This document shows positions 50,208 to 59,234 of a DNA stretch of 64,000 nucleotides, one piece after another; within the stretch, counting starts at the first letter, position 1, and every line of letters starts with the position of its first letter. The notes below the pieces were generated by a model. The model did no database searches. It saw only the letters and a program-made list of their open reading frames with translations, and had not been told where the DNA came from. The position numbers were made by a program, and so were the translations under genes. The stretch covers positions 62,001 through 126,000 of the forward strand of contig CAZTTO010000002.1 in assembly GCA_964616465.1 (NCBI GenBank). Reading direction: 5' to 3'. The stretch comes from JAFLBI01 sp964616465. GTDB taxonomy: Bacteria > Bacteroidota > Bacteroidia > Chitinophagales > Chitinophagaceae.

Positions 50208-53200
50208 TTAGAAGTTTACTTGTAAGGTTAAAAAATAACTACGAACACCAGGATACGTAAAACCAGCAAAGCCATCTGCATTACTATCCGCACTAGTAGA
50301 GCTATTTTCCGGATCAAATCCTGTAAAATCTGTCCAAAGAAACAAGTTATTACCTGTTAGAGTAACTGAGGCTCCTTTTACCAGTTTAGTTCTTTTTAAA
50401 ACATTGGGTGGCAGATTATAGGATAGACTCAAAGTTCTCAATCTAACCCATCCAGCATCTTCTATGAAATTTTCTGTAACTCCTCTATGAATATTTCTAT
50501 AAAAGCCATCGCCATAATTTCTTCCATCAGGGCCAACTTGTTGACCTAACCAAACAACTTGTGTATTAGGATTTCCGTTAGCTGTTACCCCAGGAAATGT
50601 TCTTGTAGAATTTCTATCTTCAGTATATCGAGCAATTCCAAATGCACTCATAAAATTACCCAGCTGATTAAATCTTTGGAAGCCACTTCGCATATCAAAC
50701 AGTACTGACAAATTGAAATTTTTGTAAGTAAAGCTGTTATTTACACCCCATATAGCTCTTGGCTGTGAATTACCAATCAGTCTTTGATTAGTTACGTCGC
50801 GAATTGGAAATCCTGCACCAGTGCCACTTGTTGCAATAAGCATAGGTAAATCTCTACGAAGCGTTATTCTATCATCAACCTGATTTCCATAAAACCTTTG
50901 GTAGGTAATACCATACAAGCCACCTACTGGTTGACCAACTACCCAGCGTTGTGTTGCACCACTATTTAGATATCCAAATTGACTTCCAATTACTATATCA
51001 TTTAACCCTGGTGCTAAACTAACAACTCTGTTTCTATTACTCGTAAAGTTTACACTTGCATCCCAAGTAAAGTTTTTTGATTTAACTGGAGTTCCGTTGA
51101 TTACAAGTTCTATACCCTTATTTTCAATTTCACCAGAATTTAGAATAAAGGAATTAAAACCTGTTGTATTAGCTACGAGAACAGGATTTACTACGTCCTT
51201 ACTGTTTATCTGATAATAACTAAAATCAAATCCAATTCTATTGTTTAAAAATTGCATTTCTAATCCTACTTCTCTATTATCAGTGAATTCAGGTCTTAAA
51301 CTGGTTGCTCCTCTTGTATCATCTCGTGTCCAACCAATTACGTTGTTTACAGGTTGACCAAAAGCATTGTTATAATATGTGTTAGTCAAATATGGAGTTA
51401 CTGGGGCTATTCCTATTCTAGCAAAAGATCCTCTGAATTTTCCATAACTAATCCAATCAGGAAGTTTTAGATGCTGTGAAAACACATACCCTAAACTTAT
51501 ACTTGGATAAAAAAAGCTTTGATTACCACTAGCTACTGAGCTTGCCCAATCATTACGACCAGTTACAGAAAGAAATAGATAATTATTAAACCCTAAAGTT
51601 GCATCTGCAAAAAAACCCATTGTTCTTAGAGCTGTTTGTCTGCTGTTTTGTGTTATTTGTCTTGCATTGTTTAGAGATAACAAAGTTGGAACATCTAATT
51701 CCCTTCCTTCAGTTTGTTGAAAATTATACGTTTGGTCTACTAAGTCATGTCCAATTCTCGTAGTTAAATTAAATTTATCATTTAGGTTAAACTTACCTGT
51801 AATTAATAAGTTGCTGTTCAAAATCTTGTTTAATACTCTATATTCTCCTACAAAACCTAAAGCGTTATCTGCAAAGTTTATAACTCCTGCTCTTGGAACC
51901 TGAGCGGGTGCAGTTGCCCTTCTGTTATCTGATGTAAAGTCTAAACCCACTCTGTAACTTATATCTAACCAACTTATTGGATTGTATTGAAACGCAACAT
52001 TTGAAATCATCCTATCAACTTTATCGCGAAACAAATTATAATAAGCTCCAAATATGGGATTGTTGTTTCCATAAGTTTTATGGGTCCCATCAGGATTTTT
52101 GTAATCTCGAACATCCCATCTAGGGCTCCAATATGTAAGGCTTTCATTAAATCTATCTGCATTGTATCGTAATCCCCCACTGTTTATATAATTTACAGAT
52201 GGATTAATTTTTAACTTGTCAGATAATTTTAAGGTTACATTTACTCTTGCATTGAAATTACTGTAGTCTGTATTAGGCAGTACCCCTTTGTGTGTAAAAT
52301 AGCTAAATGAAGAATTCACTAAGGCCTTCTCATTCCCTCCACTTATGTTAATTGTGTTTCTAAACTGAGTTCCTGTTTCATAAGCTCTGGCGTAGTGATG
52401 AAAAAGTTGATCTGGATGGGTAGGATCAAGCAGTTTTGCCGCAGCTACTGTTGGCCCAAATGAAGGGAAGAAATCATTTCTGTTATAGTTATTGTTATAC
52501 CCCTGTGTGTAGGTAGTTTGAACGTCTGGAAATTTATTTACTTCTTCCATTCCAACAGAAGCATTATAACTCACCTGTAGTTTTCCTGCTTTTGCACTTT
52601 TGGTTGTTATAACAATAACTCCATTACTTCCTCTAAATCCATATAAGGCTGTTGCAGCACCACCTCTTAAAATTGTCATGCTTTCAACATCATCAGGATT
52701 AATATCAGCCATTCTATTACTCATGCCCCTTAATGCTGCATTTCCACCTTCAACAACAGTACTATTATCAACTATAACACCATCAATTACAAACAAAGGT
52801 TGGTTGCTACCTAAGGCACTTTTTGGACCTCTTATTACAATTCTTGCTCCTTGGCCGGGACCGCCACCTGTAGAGTTCACTTGAACTCCTGCAACTCTTC
52901 CTTGTAAAGCATTTACCAAATTTGGCTGACGACTTTCCATTAGCTCTTTGTTGCCAATTTCAGTTGCTGCAAATCCAAGTGCTTTTTTCTGCTGTTTTAC
53001 CCCAAAGGCAGTAACTACAACTTCACTAATTGCAGTACCTCCTTTTAAAACAACATTTAGTTGATTTTCGGCTCCTAATTCAATTTGCTGATCTTCATAC
53101 CCAACTGCAGAAATTACTAACACAATTTTCCCAGCGGAAGGAACAGTTAGAGCAAACACTCCCTGATCATTTGCATTAGTGCCCTTTTTAGAGCCTTTAA

Positions 53201-53336
53201 TTAAGATACTCGCAAATGGAACTGGTTCACCATTTGAATCTGTAATTTTTCCTGAGACGGATCGTGTTTGTGCTAATAGTGAGTTGCACAACAACAATAC
53301 TAAGCTCAGCAAAGTCAAATAGACAGTTTTTTTCAT
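50208..53336 (-). CDS. SusC/RagA family TonB-linked outer-membrane protein
   Basis: A 1042-residue TonB-dependent transporter. Signal peptide MKKTVYLTLLSLVLLLCNSL; CarboxypepD_reg-like domain about residues 25-100 ('SVSGKITDSNGEPVPFASIL'), TonB-box/plug region about 105-230 ('NALQGRVAGVQVNSTGGGPG', 'LFVIDGVIVDNSTVVEGGNA'), then a 22-strand barrel ending 'YFLTLQVNF'. It has no STN domain at the N-terminus, so it is a simple transporter rather than an anti-sigma signal transducer. Forms a pump with the downstream SusD. The msrB gene lies 76 bases upstream on the same strand, with an AT-rich palindrome between them. Confidence 0.95.
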   Translation of the reverse strand: MKKTVYLTLLSLVLLLCNSLLAQTRSVSGKITDSNGEPVPFASILIKGSKKGTNANDQGVFALTVPSAGKIVLVISAVGYEDQQIELGAENQLNVVLKGGTAISEVVVTAFGVKQQKKALGFAATEIGNKELMESRQPNLVNALQGRVAGVQVNSTGGGPGQGARIVIRGPKSALGSNQPLFVIDGVIVDNSTVVEGGNAALRGMSNRMADINPDDVESMTILRGGAATALYGFRGSNGVIVITTKSAKAGKLQVSYNASVGMEEVNKFPDVQTTYTQGYNNNYNRNDFFPSFGPTVAAAKLLDPTHPDQLFHHYARAYETGTQFRNTINISGGNEKALVNSSFSYFTHKGVLPNTDYSNFNARVNVTLKLSDKLKINPSVNYINSGGLRYNADRFNESLTYWSPRWDVRDYKNPDGTHKTYGNNNPIFGAYYNLFRDKVDRMISNVAFQYNPISWLDISYRVGLDFTSDNRRATAPAQVPRAGVINFADNALGFVGEYRVLNKILNSNLLITGKFNLNDKFNLTTRIGHDLVDQTYNFQQTEGRELDVPTLLSLNNARQITQNSRQTALRTMGFFADATLGFNNYLFLSVTGRNDWASSVASGNQSFFYPSISLGYVFSQHLKLPDWISYGKFRGSFARIGIAPVTPYLTNTYYNNAFGQPVNNVIGWTRDDTRGATSLRPEFTDNREVGLEMQFLNNRIGFDFSYYQINSKDVVNPVLVANTTGFNSFILNSGEIENKGIELVINGTPVKSKNFTWDASVNFTSNRNRVVSLAPGLNDIVIGSQFGYLNSGATQRWVVGQPVGGLYGITYQRFYGNQVDDRITLRRDLPMLIATSGTGAGFPIRDVTNQRLIGNSQPRAIWGVNNSFTYKNFNLSVLFDMRSGFQRFNQLGNFMSAFGIARYTEDRNSTRTFPGVTANGNPNTQVVWLGQQVGPDGRNYGDGFYRNIHRGVTENFIEDAGWVRLRTLSLSYNLPPNVLKRTKLVKGASVTLTGNNLFLWTDFTGFDPENSSTSADSNADGFAGFTYPGVRSYFLTLQVNF

Positions 53337-53412
53337 AGCATTTAGTTTGTGGATGTATGCTATGAAAATACAATTTGTATTAAATTTTTCCTAATATTTT
53401 GAGAAAAGTATT

Positions 53413-53988
53413 TTAATCTTTTTTGTTTGGAACAACTTTACTTGATTCATACTTTTCCTCAGTTTTCTTCGCCTCTTCAAAATCTAATATCACACCATTA
53501 ATACAATATCGTAAGCCTGTTGGGGGAGGTCCATCTTCAAACACATGACCCAAATGAGCTTTACATCTTCCACACTGCACTTCAGTTCTTACCATACCAT
53601 GTGAATGGTCTGGCAAATAAATGATTGAGCCTTTCTTGATAGGCTCATAAAAACTTGGCCATCCACATCCGCTGTCAAATTTTGTATCACTTTTGAACAA
53701 TGCATTTCCACATGCCTTACAATAATAAGTTCCTTTCTCATTGAACTTCTCAAATTTACTGGTCCATGGACGCTCCGTACCTTTTTGTCGGGCTATGTAG
53801 TATTCCTCTGGACTCAAAATTTTCTTCCACTCTTGGTCACTCAGTACAACAGGAGTAGTATCATTTTTAGAAAACACTGGGTTGCTAGATTTTTCTTTCA
53901 TGGTTGCTTGTTTTGGCGTTTGGTTACTCTGGGCCATGCAACTGCCCCAAATGAGGAGGACCAAACCATATGCCCATTTCATATTCAT
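53413..53988 (-). CDS. msrB: periplasmic peptide-methionine (R)-S-oxide reductase
   Basis: A 191-residue MsrB with an N-terminal hydrophobic export sequence (MNMKWAYGLVLLIWGSCMAQ) and therefore probably periplasmic. The structural zinc site is C90/C93 ('YYCKACGNALF') and C139/C142 ('VQCGRCKAHLGHVF'); the catalytic Cys is C162 in 'RYCINGVILDFE'; C108 in 'SGCGWPSF' may be the resolving Cys. The open frame extends to 54048, but the signal peptide fits the ATG at 53988. It repairs oxidised methionine-R-sulfoxide in exported proteins. It lies 76 bases upstream of susC on the same strand. Confidence 0.93.
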   Translation of the reverse strand: MNMKWAYGLVLLIWGSCMAQSNQTPKQATMKEKSSNPVFSKNDTTPVVLSDQEWKKILSPEEYYIARQKGTERPWTSKFEKFNEKGTYYCKACGNALFKSDTKFDSGCGWPSFYEPIKKGSIIYLPDHSHGMVRTEVQCGRCKAHLGHVFEDGPPPTGLRYCINGVILDFEEAKKTEEKYESSKVVPNKKD

Positions 53989-54112
53989 ACTCTTTATTTT
54001 ACTAGAGATATACGCAAAATTCAGGCCTTTAGTTGTATCACCCATCAAATTTTACATTTTCTTGCGGTAAAACGAATGAAATCCTAAGCTCATAGAAATC
54101 AACTGGCTTTAG

Positions 54113-54120
54113 TATATTTG
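54113..54120 (+). promoter_or_regulatory. -7 element of adk
   Basis: TATATTTG matches TAnnTTTG and lies 24 bases before the adk start codon. No clear -33 element was seen. Confidence 0.55.
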
Positions 54121-54144
54121 CTCTTCACTTAAGGCAGCAAACAC

Positions 54145-54723
54145 ATGTTCAATCTCATTTTATTTGGTCCCCCCGGAAGCGGAAAAGGCACCCAAAGTGA
54201 AAAAATTATTGAAAAGTACAAACTCAAACACCTATCAACAGGCGATTTATTGCGTAGTGAAATAGCTGCCCAAACACCTCTTGGCCTAGAAGCTAAGAAC
54301 TTCATGGATAAGGGTCAGTTGGTTCCAGACGAAGTAGTTATTGGTATGATTAGCTCTTCTTTAGATGCTAATTCTGGTGTTGCAGGGTTTTTATTTGATG
54401 GTTTTCCGAGAACTACAGCACAAGCTGAAGCATTGGATAAGCTTTTAAAGTTGAAGGGAACCTCTATTTCTGTCATGTTAGCCTTAGAAGTAAGTGAAAC
54501 TGAATTGGTACAACGTCTTCTAAACAGAGGTAAAACAAGCGGAAGAAGTGATGACACCAATGAAACTGTTATCCGCGCACGTATACAAGAGTACGAAACT
54601 AAAACTGCAGCAGTTGCTTCCTATTATGAGGATTTTGATAAAGTGGTGAAAATCAAGGGAGAAGGAACAATTGAAGAAATTTTTTCAAATCTATGCAGCG
54701 AAATTGACGCTAGGCTGTCTTAG
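54145..54723 (+). CDS. adk: adenylate kinase (short form)
   Basis: A 192-residue nucleotide kinase (ATP + AMP = 2 ADP). P-loop at residues 8-16 ('LFGPPGSGKGTQSEKI'), AMP-binding 'STGDLLRSEIAAQTPLG' and 'FLFDGFPRTTAQAEAL', and the LID Arg in 'NRGKTSGRSDDTNETVIRAR'. The LID is short, without the zinc-binding insert, as in many Bacteroidota. It has its own promoter and terminator and is the first of four small rightward transcription units. Confidence 0.96.
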   Translation: MFNLILFGPPGSGKGTQSEKIIEKYKLKHLSTGDLLRSEIAAQTPLGLEAKNFMDKGQLVPDEVVIGMISSSLDANSGVAGFLFDGFPRTTAQAEALDKLLKLKGTSISVMLALEVSETELVQRLLNRGKTSGRSDDTNETVIRARIQEYETKTAAVASYYEDFDKVVKIKGEGTIEEIFSNLCSEIDARLS

Positions 54724-54753
54724 TATATAGAACTAACATTAACTGCTTAATTC

Positions 54754-54781
54754 ACCCCTCCCAACCAGGAGGGGTATTTTT
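54754..54781 (+). terminator. rho-independent terminator after adk
   Basis: ACCCCTCC (54754-54761) pairs with GGAGGGGT (54768-54775), six-base loop, followed by ATTTTT. Confidence 0.87.
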
Positions 54782-54819
54782 GTGCCCATACCACCCTATC
54801 TTGTGCTAAATACTTCATC

Positions 54820-55281
54820 GTGAAAGCACAATTAGAGTATATCAAATCCACATTCCCGAGTCTTCTTAAGACTGCTAACAAGGATAAAAATCCAAATTGG
54901 GGCAGGATGGATTTTCAGCAAATGGTTGAACACTTGATCTTATCGTTCAAAAATGCAAACGGTTCTCTGCCAGCATCAAAAATCATCACTCCTGCTGAAA
55001 ACCTTGAAAAATTAAGGGCATTCCTTATGAGCGACAAAGATTTTCGCGAAAACACTAAAAGTCCTGCTTTACCAGATGAACCCTTTCCACACAGATTTGC
55101 AACAGTGGAACAAGCCATAGAAAAACTCATTTCCGAAATAAATAAGTGGGAACAGAATTATGAATCAACTCCTAATTTGACCATCTTAAACCCGGTTTTT
55201 GGAGAATTGAATTTTGAAGAATCCATCCAACTACTGTATAAGCATTGTCGCCACCATGCGCGACAGTTTGGCTTAGAATAA
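54820..55281 (+). CDS. DinB-like/DUF1569 family protein
   Basis: A 153-residue protein starting at GTG 54820. It has the four-helix DinB/YfiT-like layout: 'MDFQQMVEHLILSFKNAN' with the first metal His, 'ATVEQAIEKLISEINKWEQ', and near the C-terminus 'LLYKHCRHHARQFGLE' with the remaining His ligands. DUF1569 members are uncharacterised but probably bind a divalent metal or thiol cofactor. It lies 61 bases before paaZ, after the adk terminator. No signal peptide. Function unknown. Confidence 0.75.
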   Translation: MKAQLEYIKSTFPSLLKTANKDKNPNWGRMDFQQMVEHLILSFKNANGSLPASKIITPAENLEKLRAFLMSDKDFRENTKSPALPDEPFPHRFATVEQAIEKLISEINKWEQNYESTPNLTILNPVFGELNFEESIQLLYKHCRHHARQFGLE

Positions 55282-55315
55282 CTGAATTTTCACAGAATTG
55301 AAAGCTAACATACGT

Positions 55316-55323
55316 TAGCTTTG
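55316..55323 (+). promoter_or_regulatory. -7 element of paaZ
   Basis: TAGCTTTG matches the consensus, with TTG at 55298-55300 only 15 bases upstream, a short spacer. It lies before the chosen ATG at 55343 and 11 bases before a TTG that would extend the frame. Confidence 0.45.
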
Positions 55324-55342
55324 TCCACCTAAATTGTATCGC

Positions 55343-57397
55343 ATGTATCAATTAGAGAATTATGTTATGGGGGAATGGGTGAAAGGTGCCGGAAACGGCC
55401 AAACCCTTTTCCATGCTATAACAGGCGAGCCTATTGCTGAGGCTAGCACAAAAGGGGTAGACTTTGCGGGTGCCCTTCACTTTGCAAGAACCGTTGGTAA
55501 TCCTGCCCTTCGGAAAATGACATTTCATGAAAGAGGCCAGATGCTCAAAGCCTTGGCACTTCACTTAAGGAACCATTTGCCAAAATTTTATGCCATCAGC
55601 TACCAAACAGGTGCAACCAAAGCGGATAGCTGGATTGATATTGAAGGCGGAATAGGCAATTTATTTTCTTATGCATCCCTTCGAAGAAAATTTCCTGATA
55701 CACCTTTCTGTCTCGACGGTGAATCGCACCTCCTAGGCAAACAACAAACTTTTATGGGCCATCACTTACTTATTCCAAAAGAAGGGGTGGCAATTCATAT
55801 TAACGCATTTAACTTCCCTGTATGGGGCATGCTAGAAAAGATTGCGGTGAATATACTTGCGGGCGTTCCTGCCATCGTGAAACCCGCAACTGCTACTTCA
55901 TTTTTGACTGAAGCAGTTACCAAAGAAATCATTCAATCTGGAATTCTTCCCACCGGGGCTTTACAATTGCTGTGCGGATCGGCTGGTGATATGCTCAATC
56001 ATGTAACATCGCAAGATGTGGTAACCTTTACCGGTTCTGCGCATACTGGATTAATGTTGAAAAGCCATCCCACCATACTAGCCGAAAATGTTCCCTTCAA
56101 CATGGAAGCCGATTCATTGAACGCAATGGTCTTGGGTGAAGATGTAGAACCAGGCTCAGCTGAGTGGGATATTTTTATTAAAGAGGTAAGAAAGGAAATG
56201 ACCATCAAATGTGGTCAAAAGTGTACAGCAGTTAGAAGAATATTTGTTCCTGAGAATAAAATTGAAGCAGTGCAACAAGCACTTGGAAAAGCATTGGCGC
56301 AAACTACCATAGGTAACCCTCTAAATGAACAAGTTCGTATGGGAAGCCTTGCTGGTGAAACGCAAAGAACAGAAGTGAAATCGCAGGTACAAAAACTACT
56401 GGCTTCTTCTCAGTTGATTTATGGCTCACTAGATAGTGTTGAAGTGATTGATGCCGATGCAATGAAGGGTGCATTTTTAAGTCCACTTTTACTATTAAAC
56501 GATAACCCTTTTAGCAGTTCAGAAGTGCATGAAGTAGAAGCATTCGGTCCTGTTGCCACATTAATGCCTTATAAAGGAATTGAGTCTGCAGTTGCTCTCA
56601 CCAAAATGGGTAAAGGATCTTTATGTAGTAGTATCATCACCAACGATACAAAAATTGCAACTGAGTTTGTGCTAGGCGCAGGAACATACAACGGTCGCAT
56701 ACTTGTGCTTAATGCTGCTTGTGCAAAAGAAAGTACCGGACATGGCTCTCCTCTTCCTTTATTGGTTCATGGCGGACCAGGGAGAGCTGGTGGGGGTGAA
56801 GAAATGGGTGGTGTTCGTGGTGTGAAGCATTATATGCAAAGGGTGGCAGTACAAGGATCACCGGATATGATTACAGCAATTAGTGGTGTATATCAGCCAG
56901 GTGCAACTGGTAGGGAAGATGTTGTTCACCCTTTCCGCAAACACTTTGAAGAAATTCAAGTGGGAGATACACTTATTACAGGTAAACGTACGATTACCGA
57001 AAGCGACATCAATCAATTCGCGAATTTAAGTTGGGATCATTTCTACGCGCATACAGATGCAACAAGTTTAGAAGGCACTTTATTTGAACAAAGAGTAGCT
57101 CACGGCTATTTTGTGATGAGTGCTGCCGCAGGTTTATTTGTTGACGGAAGCAAAAAAGGACCAGTATTATTGAATTATGGATTGGATGAACTGAGATTTA
57201 CAAAACCTGTTTATCCTGGCGCTACCATTCATGTTCGCTTTACTTGCAAGGAAAAAATCAACCAACTTAAGCGCGACGAAAATGATGTAGCTAAAGGCAT
57301 TGTAAAATGGCATGTAGAAATTTGGGATGACACCAATGAAATGGTTGCTATTGCCACCATTCTAACTATGGTGAAAAAATTAAACCAATCAGAATAA
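55343..57397 (+). CDS. paaZ: bifunctional oxepin-CoA hydrolase / 3-oxo-5,6-dehydrosuberyl-CoA semialdehyde dehydrogenase
   Basis: A 684-residue fusion of an aldehyde dehydrogenase and a MaoC-like hydratase, the ring-opening enzyme of aerobic phenylacetate degradation. The ALDH domain has E255 ('PFNMEADSLNAMVLG') and nucleophile C294 ('KCGQKCTAVRRIFVP'), both within one residue of the E. coli PaaZ numbering. The C-terminal (R)-hydratase domain has D565 and H570 in 'NLSWDHFYAHTD'. Length is close to E. coli PaaZ (681). It is followed 2 bases later by an enoyl-CoA hydratase gene. The epoxidase paaABCE and ligase paaK are not in this window. Confidence 0.95.
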   Translation: MYQLENYVMGEWVKGAGNGQTLFHAITGEPIAEASTKGVDFAGALHFARTVGNPALRKMTFHERGQMLKALALHLRNHLPKFYAISYQTGATKADSWIDIEGGIGNLFSYASLRRKFPDTPFCLDGESHLLGKQQTFMGHHLLIPKEGVAIHINAFNFPVWGMLEKIAVNILAGVPAIVKPATATSFLTEAVTKEIIQSGILPTGALQLLCGSAGDMLNHVTSQDVVTFTGSAHTGLMLKSHPTILAENVPFNMEADSLNAMVLGEDVEPGSAEWDIFIKEVRKEMTIKCGQKCTAVRRIFVPENKIEAVQQALGKALAQTTIGNPLNEQVRMGSLAGETQRTEVKSQVQKLLASSQLIYGSLDSVEVIDADAMKGAFLSPLLLLNDNPFSSSEVHEVEAFGPVATLMPYKGIESAVALTKMGKGSLCSSIITNDTKIATEFVLGAGTYNGRILVLNAACAKESTGHGSPLPLLVHGGPGRAGGGEEMGGVRGVKHYMQRVAVQGSPDMITAISGVYQPGATGREDVVHPFRKHFEEIQVGDTLITGKRTITESDINQFANLSWDHFYAHTDATSLEGTLFEQRVAHGYFVMSAAAGLFVDGSKKGPVLLNYGLDELRFTKPVYPGATIHVRFTCKEKINQLKRDENDVAKGIVKWHVEIWDDTNEMVAIATILTMVKKLNQSE

Positions 57398-57399
57398 GT

Positions 57400-58176
57400 A
57401 TGAGACAAAATTTTGGTGAAGCCTTTGTAGAAACTTTGATCGAGAATCATATAGCAACTATTACTTTTTTTCATCCACAAAGCAATTCTTTGCCTGGTGA
57501 AGTTTTACGTACTCTAGCTAACCATATACATACTGCTGGAAAAGAAAAAGACATACATGTAATTGTATTAAAGTCTGAAGGCGAAAAAGTGTTTTGTGCG
57601 GGTGCGTCCTTTGATGAACTGGCTGCCATTCATGACGAAGCGAGTGGACTAGAATTTTTTAGTGGCTTTGCAAAAGTGATTAATGCTATGCGCACCTGCG
57701 GTAAAATAGTTATTGCAAGAATTCAAGGTAAATGTGTTGGGGGTGGTGTAGGTATTGCAGCAGCAGCGGATTATAGTATTGCAGTACAACAATCAGCAAT
57801 TAAACTAAGTGAGTTAGCTGTTGGTATTGGTCCATTTGTAGTTGGTCCAGCTATTGAAAGAAAAATTGGCTCAGGTGCATTTACACAATTAGCTTTAGAT
57901 GCTCATAGATGGAGAGATGCCGCATGGGCCCACAGGAACAATTTATTTGCTGAAGTATATGATGATGCCGCTGCACTCGATCAAGCTGTGGCTGCACTTG
58001 CAAATCAGTTAGCAAAATCTAGTCAAGAAGCTTTACACCAACTTAAACAAGTATTCTGGGAAGGCACCAATCATTGGGATGAATTGCTGTTAGAAAGAGC
58101 TGCAATGAGTGGACGATTAATTCTTAGTGATTTCAGCAAGCAGTTCATTACCAACTTCAAACAGAAAAACGCTTAA
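57400..58176 (+). CDS. enoyl-CoA hydratase/isomerase (crotonase) family protein
   Basis: A 258-residue crotonase-fold enzyme. Oxyanion-hole segments are 'VFCAGASFDELAAI' and 'GKCVGGGVGIAAAADYSIAV'; a catalytic Glu is probably in 'LSELAVGIGPFVVGPAIERK', while the second Glu in the usual GAGGTQ context is not evident. Gap of 2 bases to paaZ suggests a role in phenylacetate degradation (PaaF/PaaG type), but which reaction it catalyses is not clear. Terminator follows. Confidence 0.85.
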   Translation: MRQNFGEAFVETLIENHIATITFFHPQSNSLPGEVLRTLANHIHTAGKEKDIHVIVLKSEGEKVFCAGASFDELAAIHDEASGLEFFSGFAKVINAMRTCGKIVIARIQGKCVGGGVGIAAAADYSIAVQQSAIKLSELAVGIGPFVVGPAIERKIGSGAFTQLALDAHRWRDAAWAHRNNLFAEVYDDAAALDQAVAALANQLAKSSQEALHQLKQVFWEGTNHWDELLLERAAMSGRLILSDFSKQFITNFKQKNA

Positions 58177-58190
58177 TGCATTTTAGATAG

Positions 58191-58220
58191 ACCGCAATCC
58201 AATTAAGATTGCGGTTTTTT
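58191..58220 (+). terminator. rho-independent terminator after crotonase gene
   Basis: ACCGCAATC (58191-58199) pairs perfectly with GATTGCGGT (58207-58215); seven-base loop, then TTTTT. It overlaps the region where a TTG start of the next frame would be. Confidence 0.92.
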
Positions 58221-58269
58221 ATTGGCTTATTCTTCACATAAAAGAGTCCTGTTCTTTTTATCTTTAGTT

Positions 58270-59205
58270 ATGCTAATTACATTAATGACTTTTGCTGGAG
58301 CATTGCTCGTGCTGTTGATGTCTGCTAAATACTTTACTGAGTCAGCTGAACAAATTGGGGCATGGCTTGGACTACCTGTTTTTGTAATTGGAGTATTTAT
58401 AGTTGGCATAGGCACTTCATTACCAGAACTTATAGCGGGAATTATGTCTGTACAACAAAGTAATTCTGAAATACTTCCTGGAAATATTATGGGAGCAAAT
58501 ATTTCCAATATTTTTCTAATAACGGGGTTGGTGGTGATTTTGTATAGAAAAACAATTTTACTCCAAAGTAGTTACATGTATATTGATCTTCATTTTCTAG
58601 TTGGTAGCTTTTTATACTTCATCATTATTGCATATGACGGAATAATACAATGGCAAGAAGCAATTATTGGCCTACTCATTTACTTCGCTTACGCGATTTA
58701 TCTGATCAAAGGAAGTAATGAAGAGAACATACAAAAATCTGATACTGATACAAAGCAAACTTTATCTGCAAAATCAATCATTATTTTATTAGTTGCATCT
58801 GTGGGTATTTATTTTGGAGCCGATTATACCATACAATCGTTGAGTGAATTAGCGCTAGCACTTTCTGTTCCATCATCTATTATTGCTCTAACACTTTTAT
58901 CATTAGGAACTACCCTTCCAGAGTTAGCGGTGAATATTGCAGCAGTTCGACAAGGAAAAACAGAAATGGCAATAGGTAATGTTTTGGGTTCATCGGTATT
59001 CAACACATTAATGATTCCTCCCATTGCAAGTTTCTTTGGAAAGATAGAAGTACCACATACGCTACTACAATTTTCTTTGCCAATGATGGGCGCAGCGGGA
59101 CTGTTATTTTACTTACTCACGCAGGATAAGAAAGTATCAACTTGGGAGGGTTGGCTGTTTCTATGCTTATATTTTCTTTTCCTTATCAAAGTAATGGGAT
59201 GGTAA
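58270..59205 (+). CDS. CaCA family calcium/sodium antiporter
   Basis: A 311-residue antiporter with about ten helices and the two inverted alpha-repeats: 'VGIGTSLPELIAGIMSVQQS' (with 'GNIMGANISNIFL') and 'LLSLGTTLPELAVNIAAVRQ' (with 'GNVLGSSVFNTLMIP'). The frame opens at a TTG at 58222, directly after the crotonase terminator; I choose ATG 58270 because a TATCTTTA sequence close to the -7 consensus lies just before it. Exchanges Ca2+ (or other cations) for Na+/H+ across the inner membrane. Confidence 0.9.
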   Translation: MLITLMTFAGALLVLLMSAKYFTESAEQIGAWLGLPVFVIGVFIVGIGTSLPELIAGIMSVQQSNSEILPGNIMGANISNIFLITGLVVILYRKTILLQSSYMYIDLHFLVGSFLYFIIIAYDGIIQWQEAIIGLLIYFAYAIYLIKGSNEENIQKSDTDTKQTLSAKSIIILLVASVGIYFGADYTIQSLSELALALSVPSSIIALTLLSLGTTLPELAVNIAAVRQGKTEMAIGNVLGSSVFNTLMIPPIASFFGKIEVPHTLLQFSLPMMGAAGLLFYLLTQDKKVSTWEGWLFLCLYFLFLIKVMGW

Positions 59206-59234
59206 CAAAACTTGTTTTTATCTGTTGATAAGAA

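Noticed and set aside
58222..58269. TTG at 58222 as start of the CaCA antiporter
   Set aside because: It lies one base beyond the crotonase terminator and upstream of a -7-like box; ATG 58270 is more plausible.
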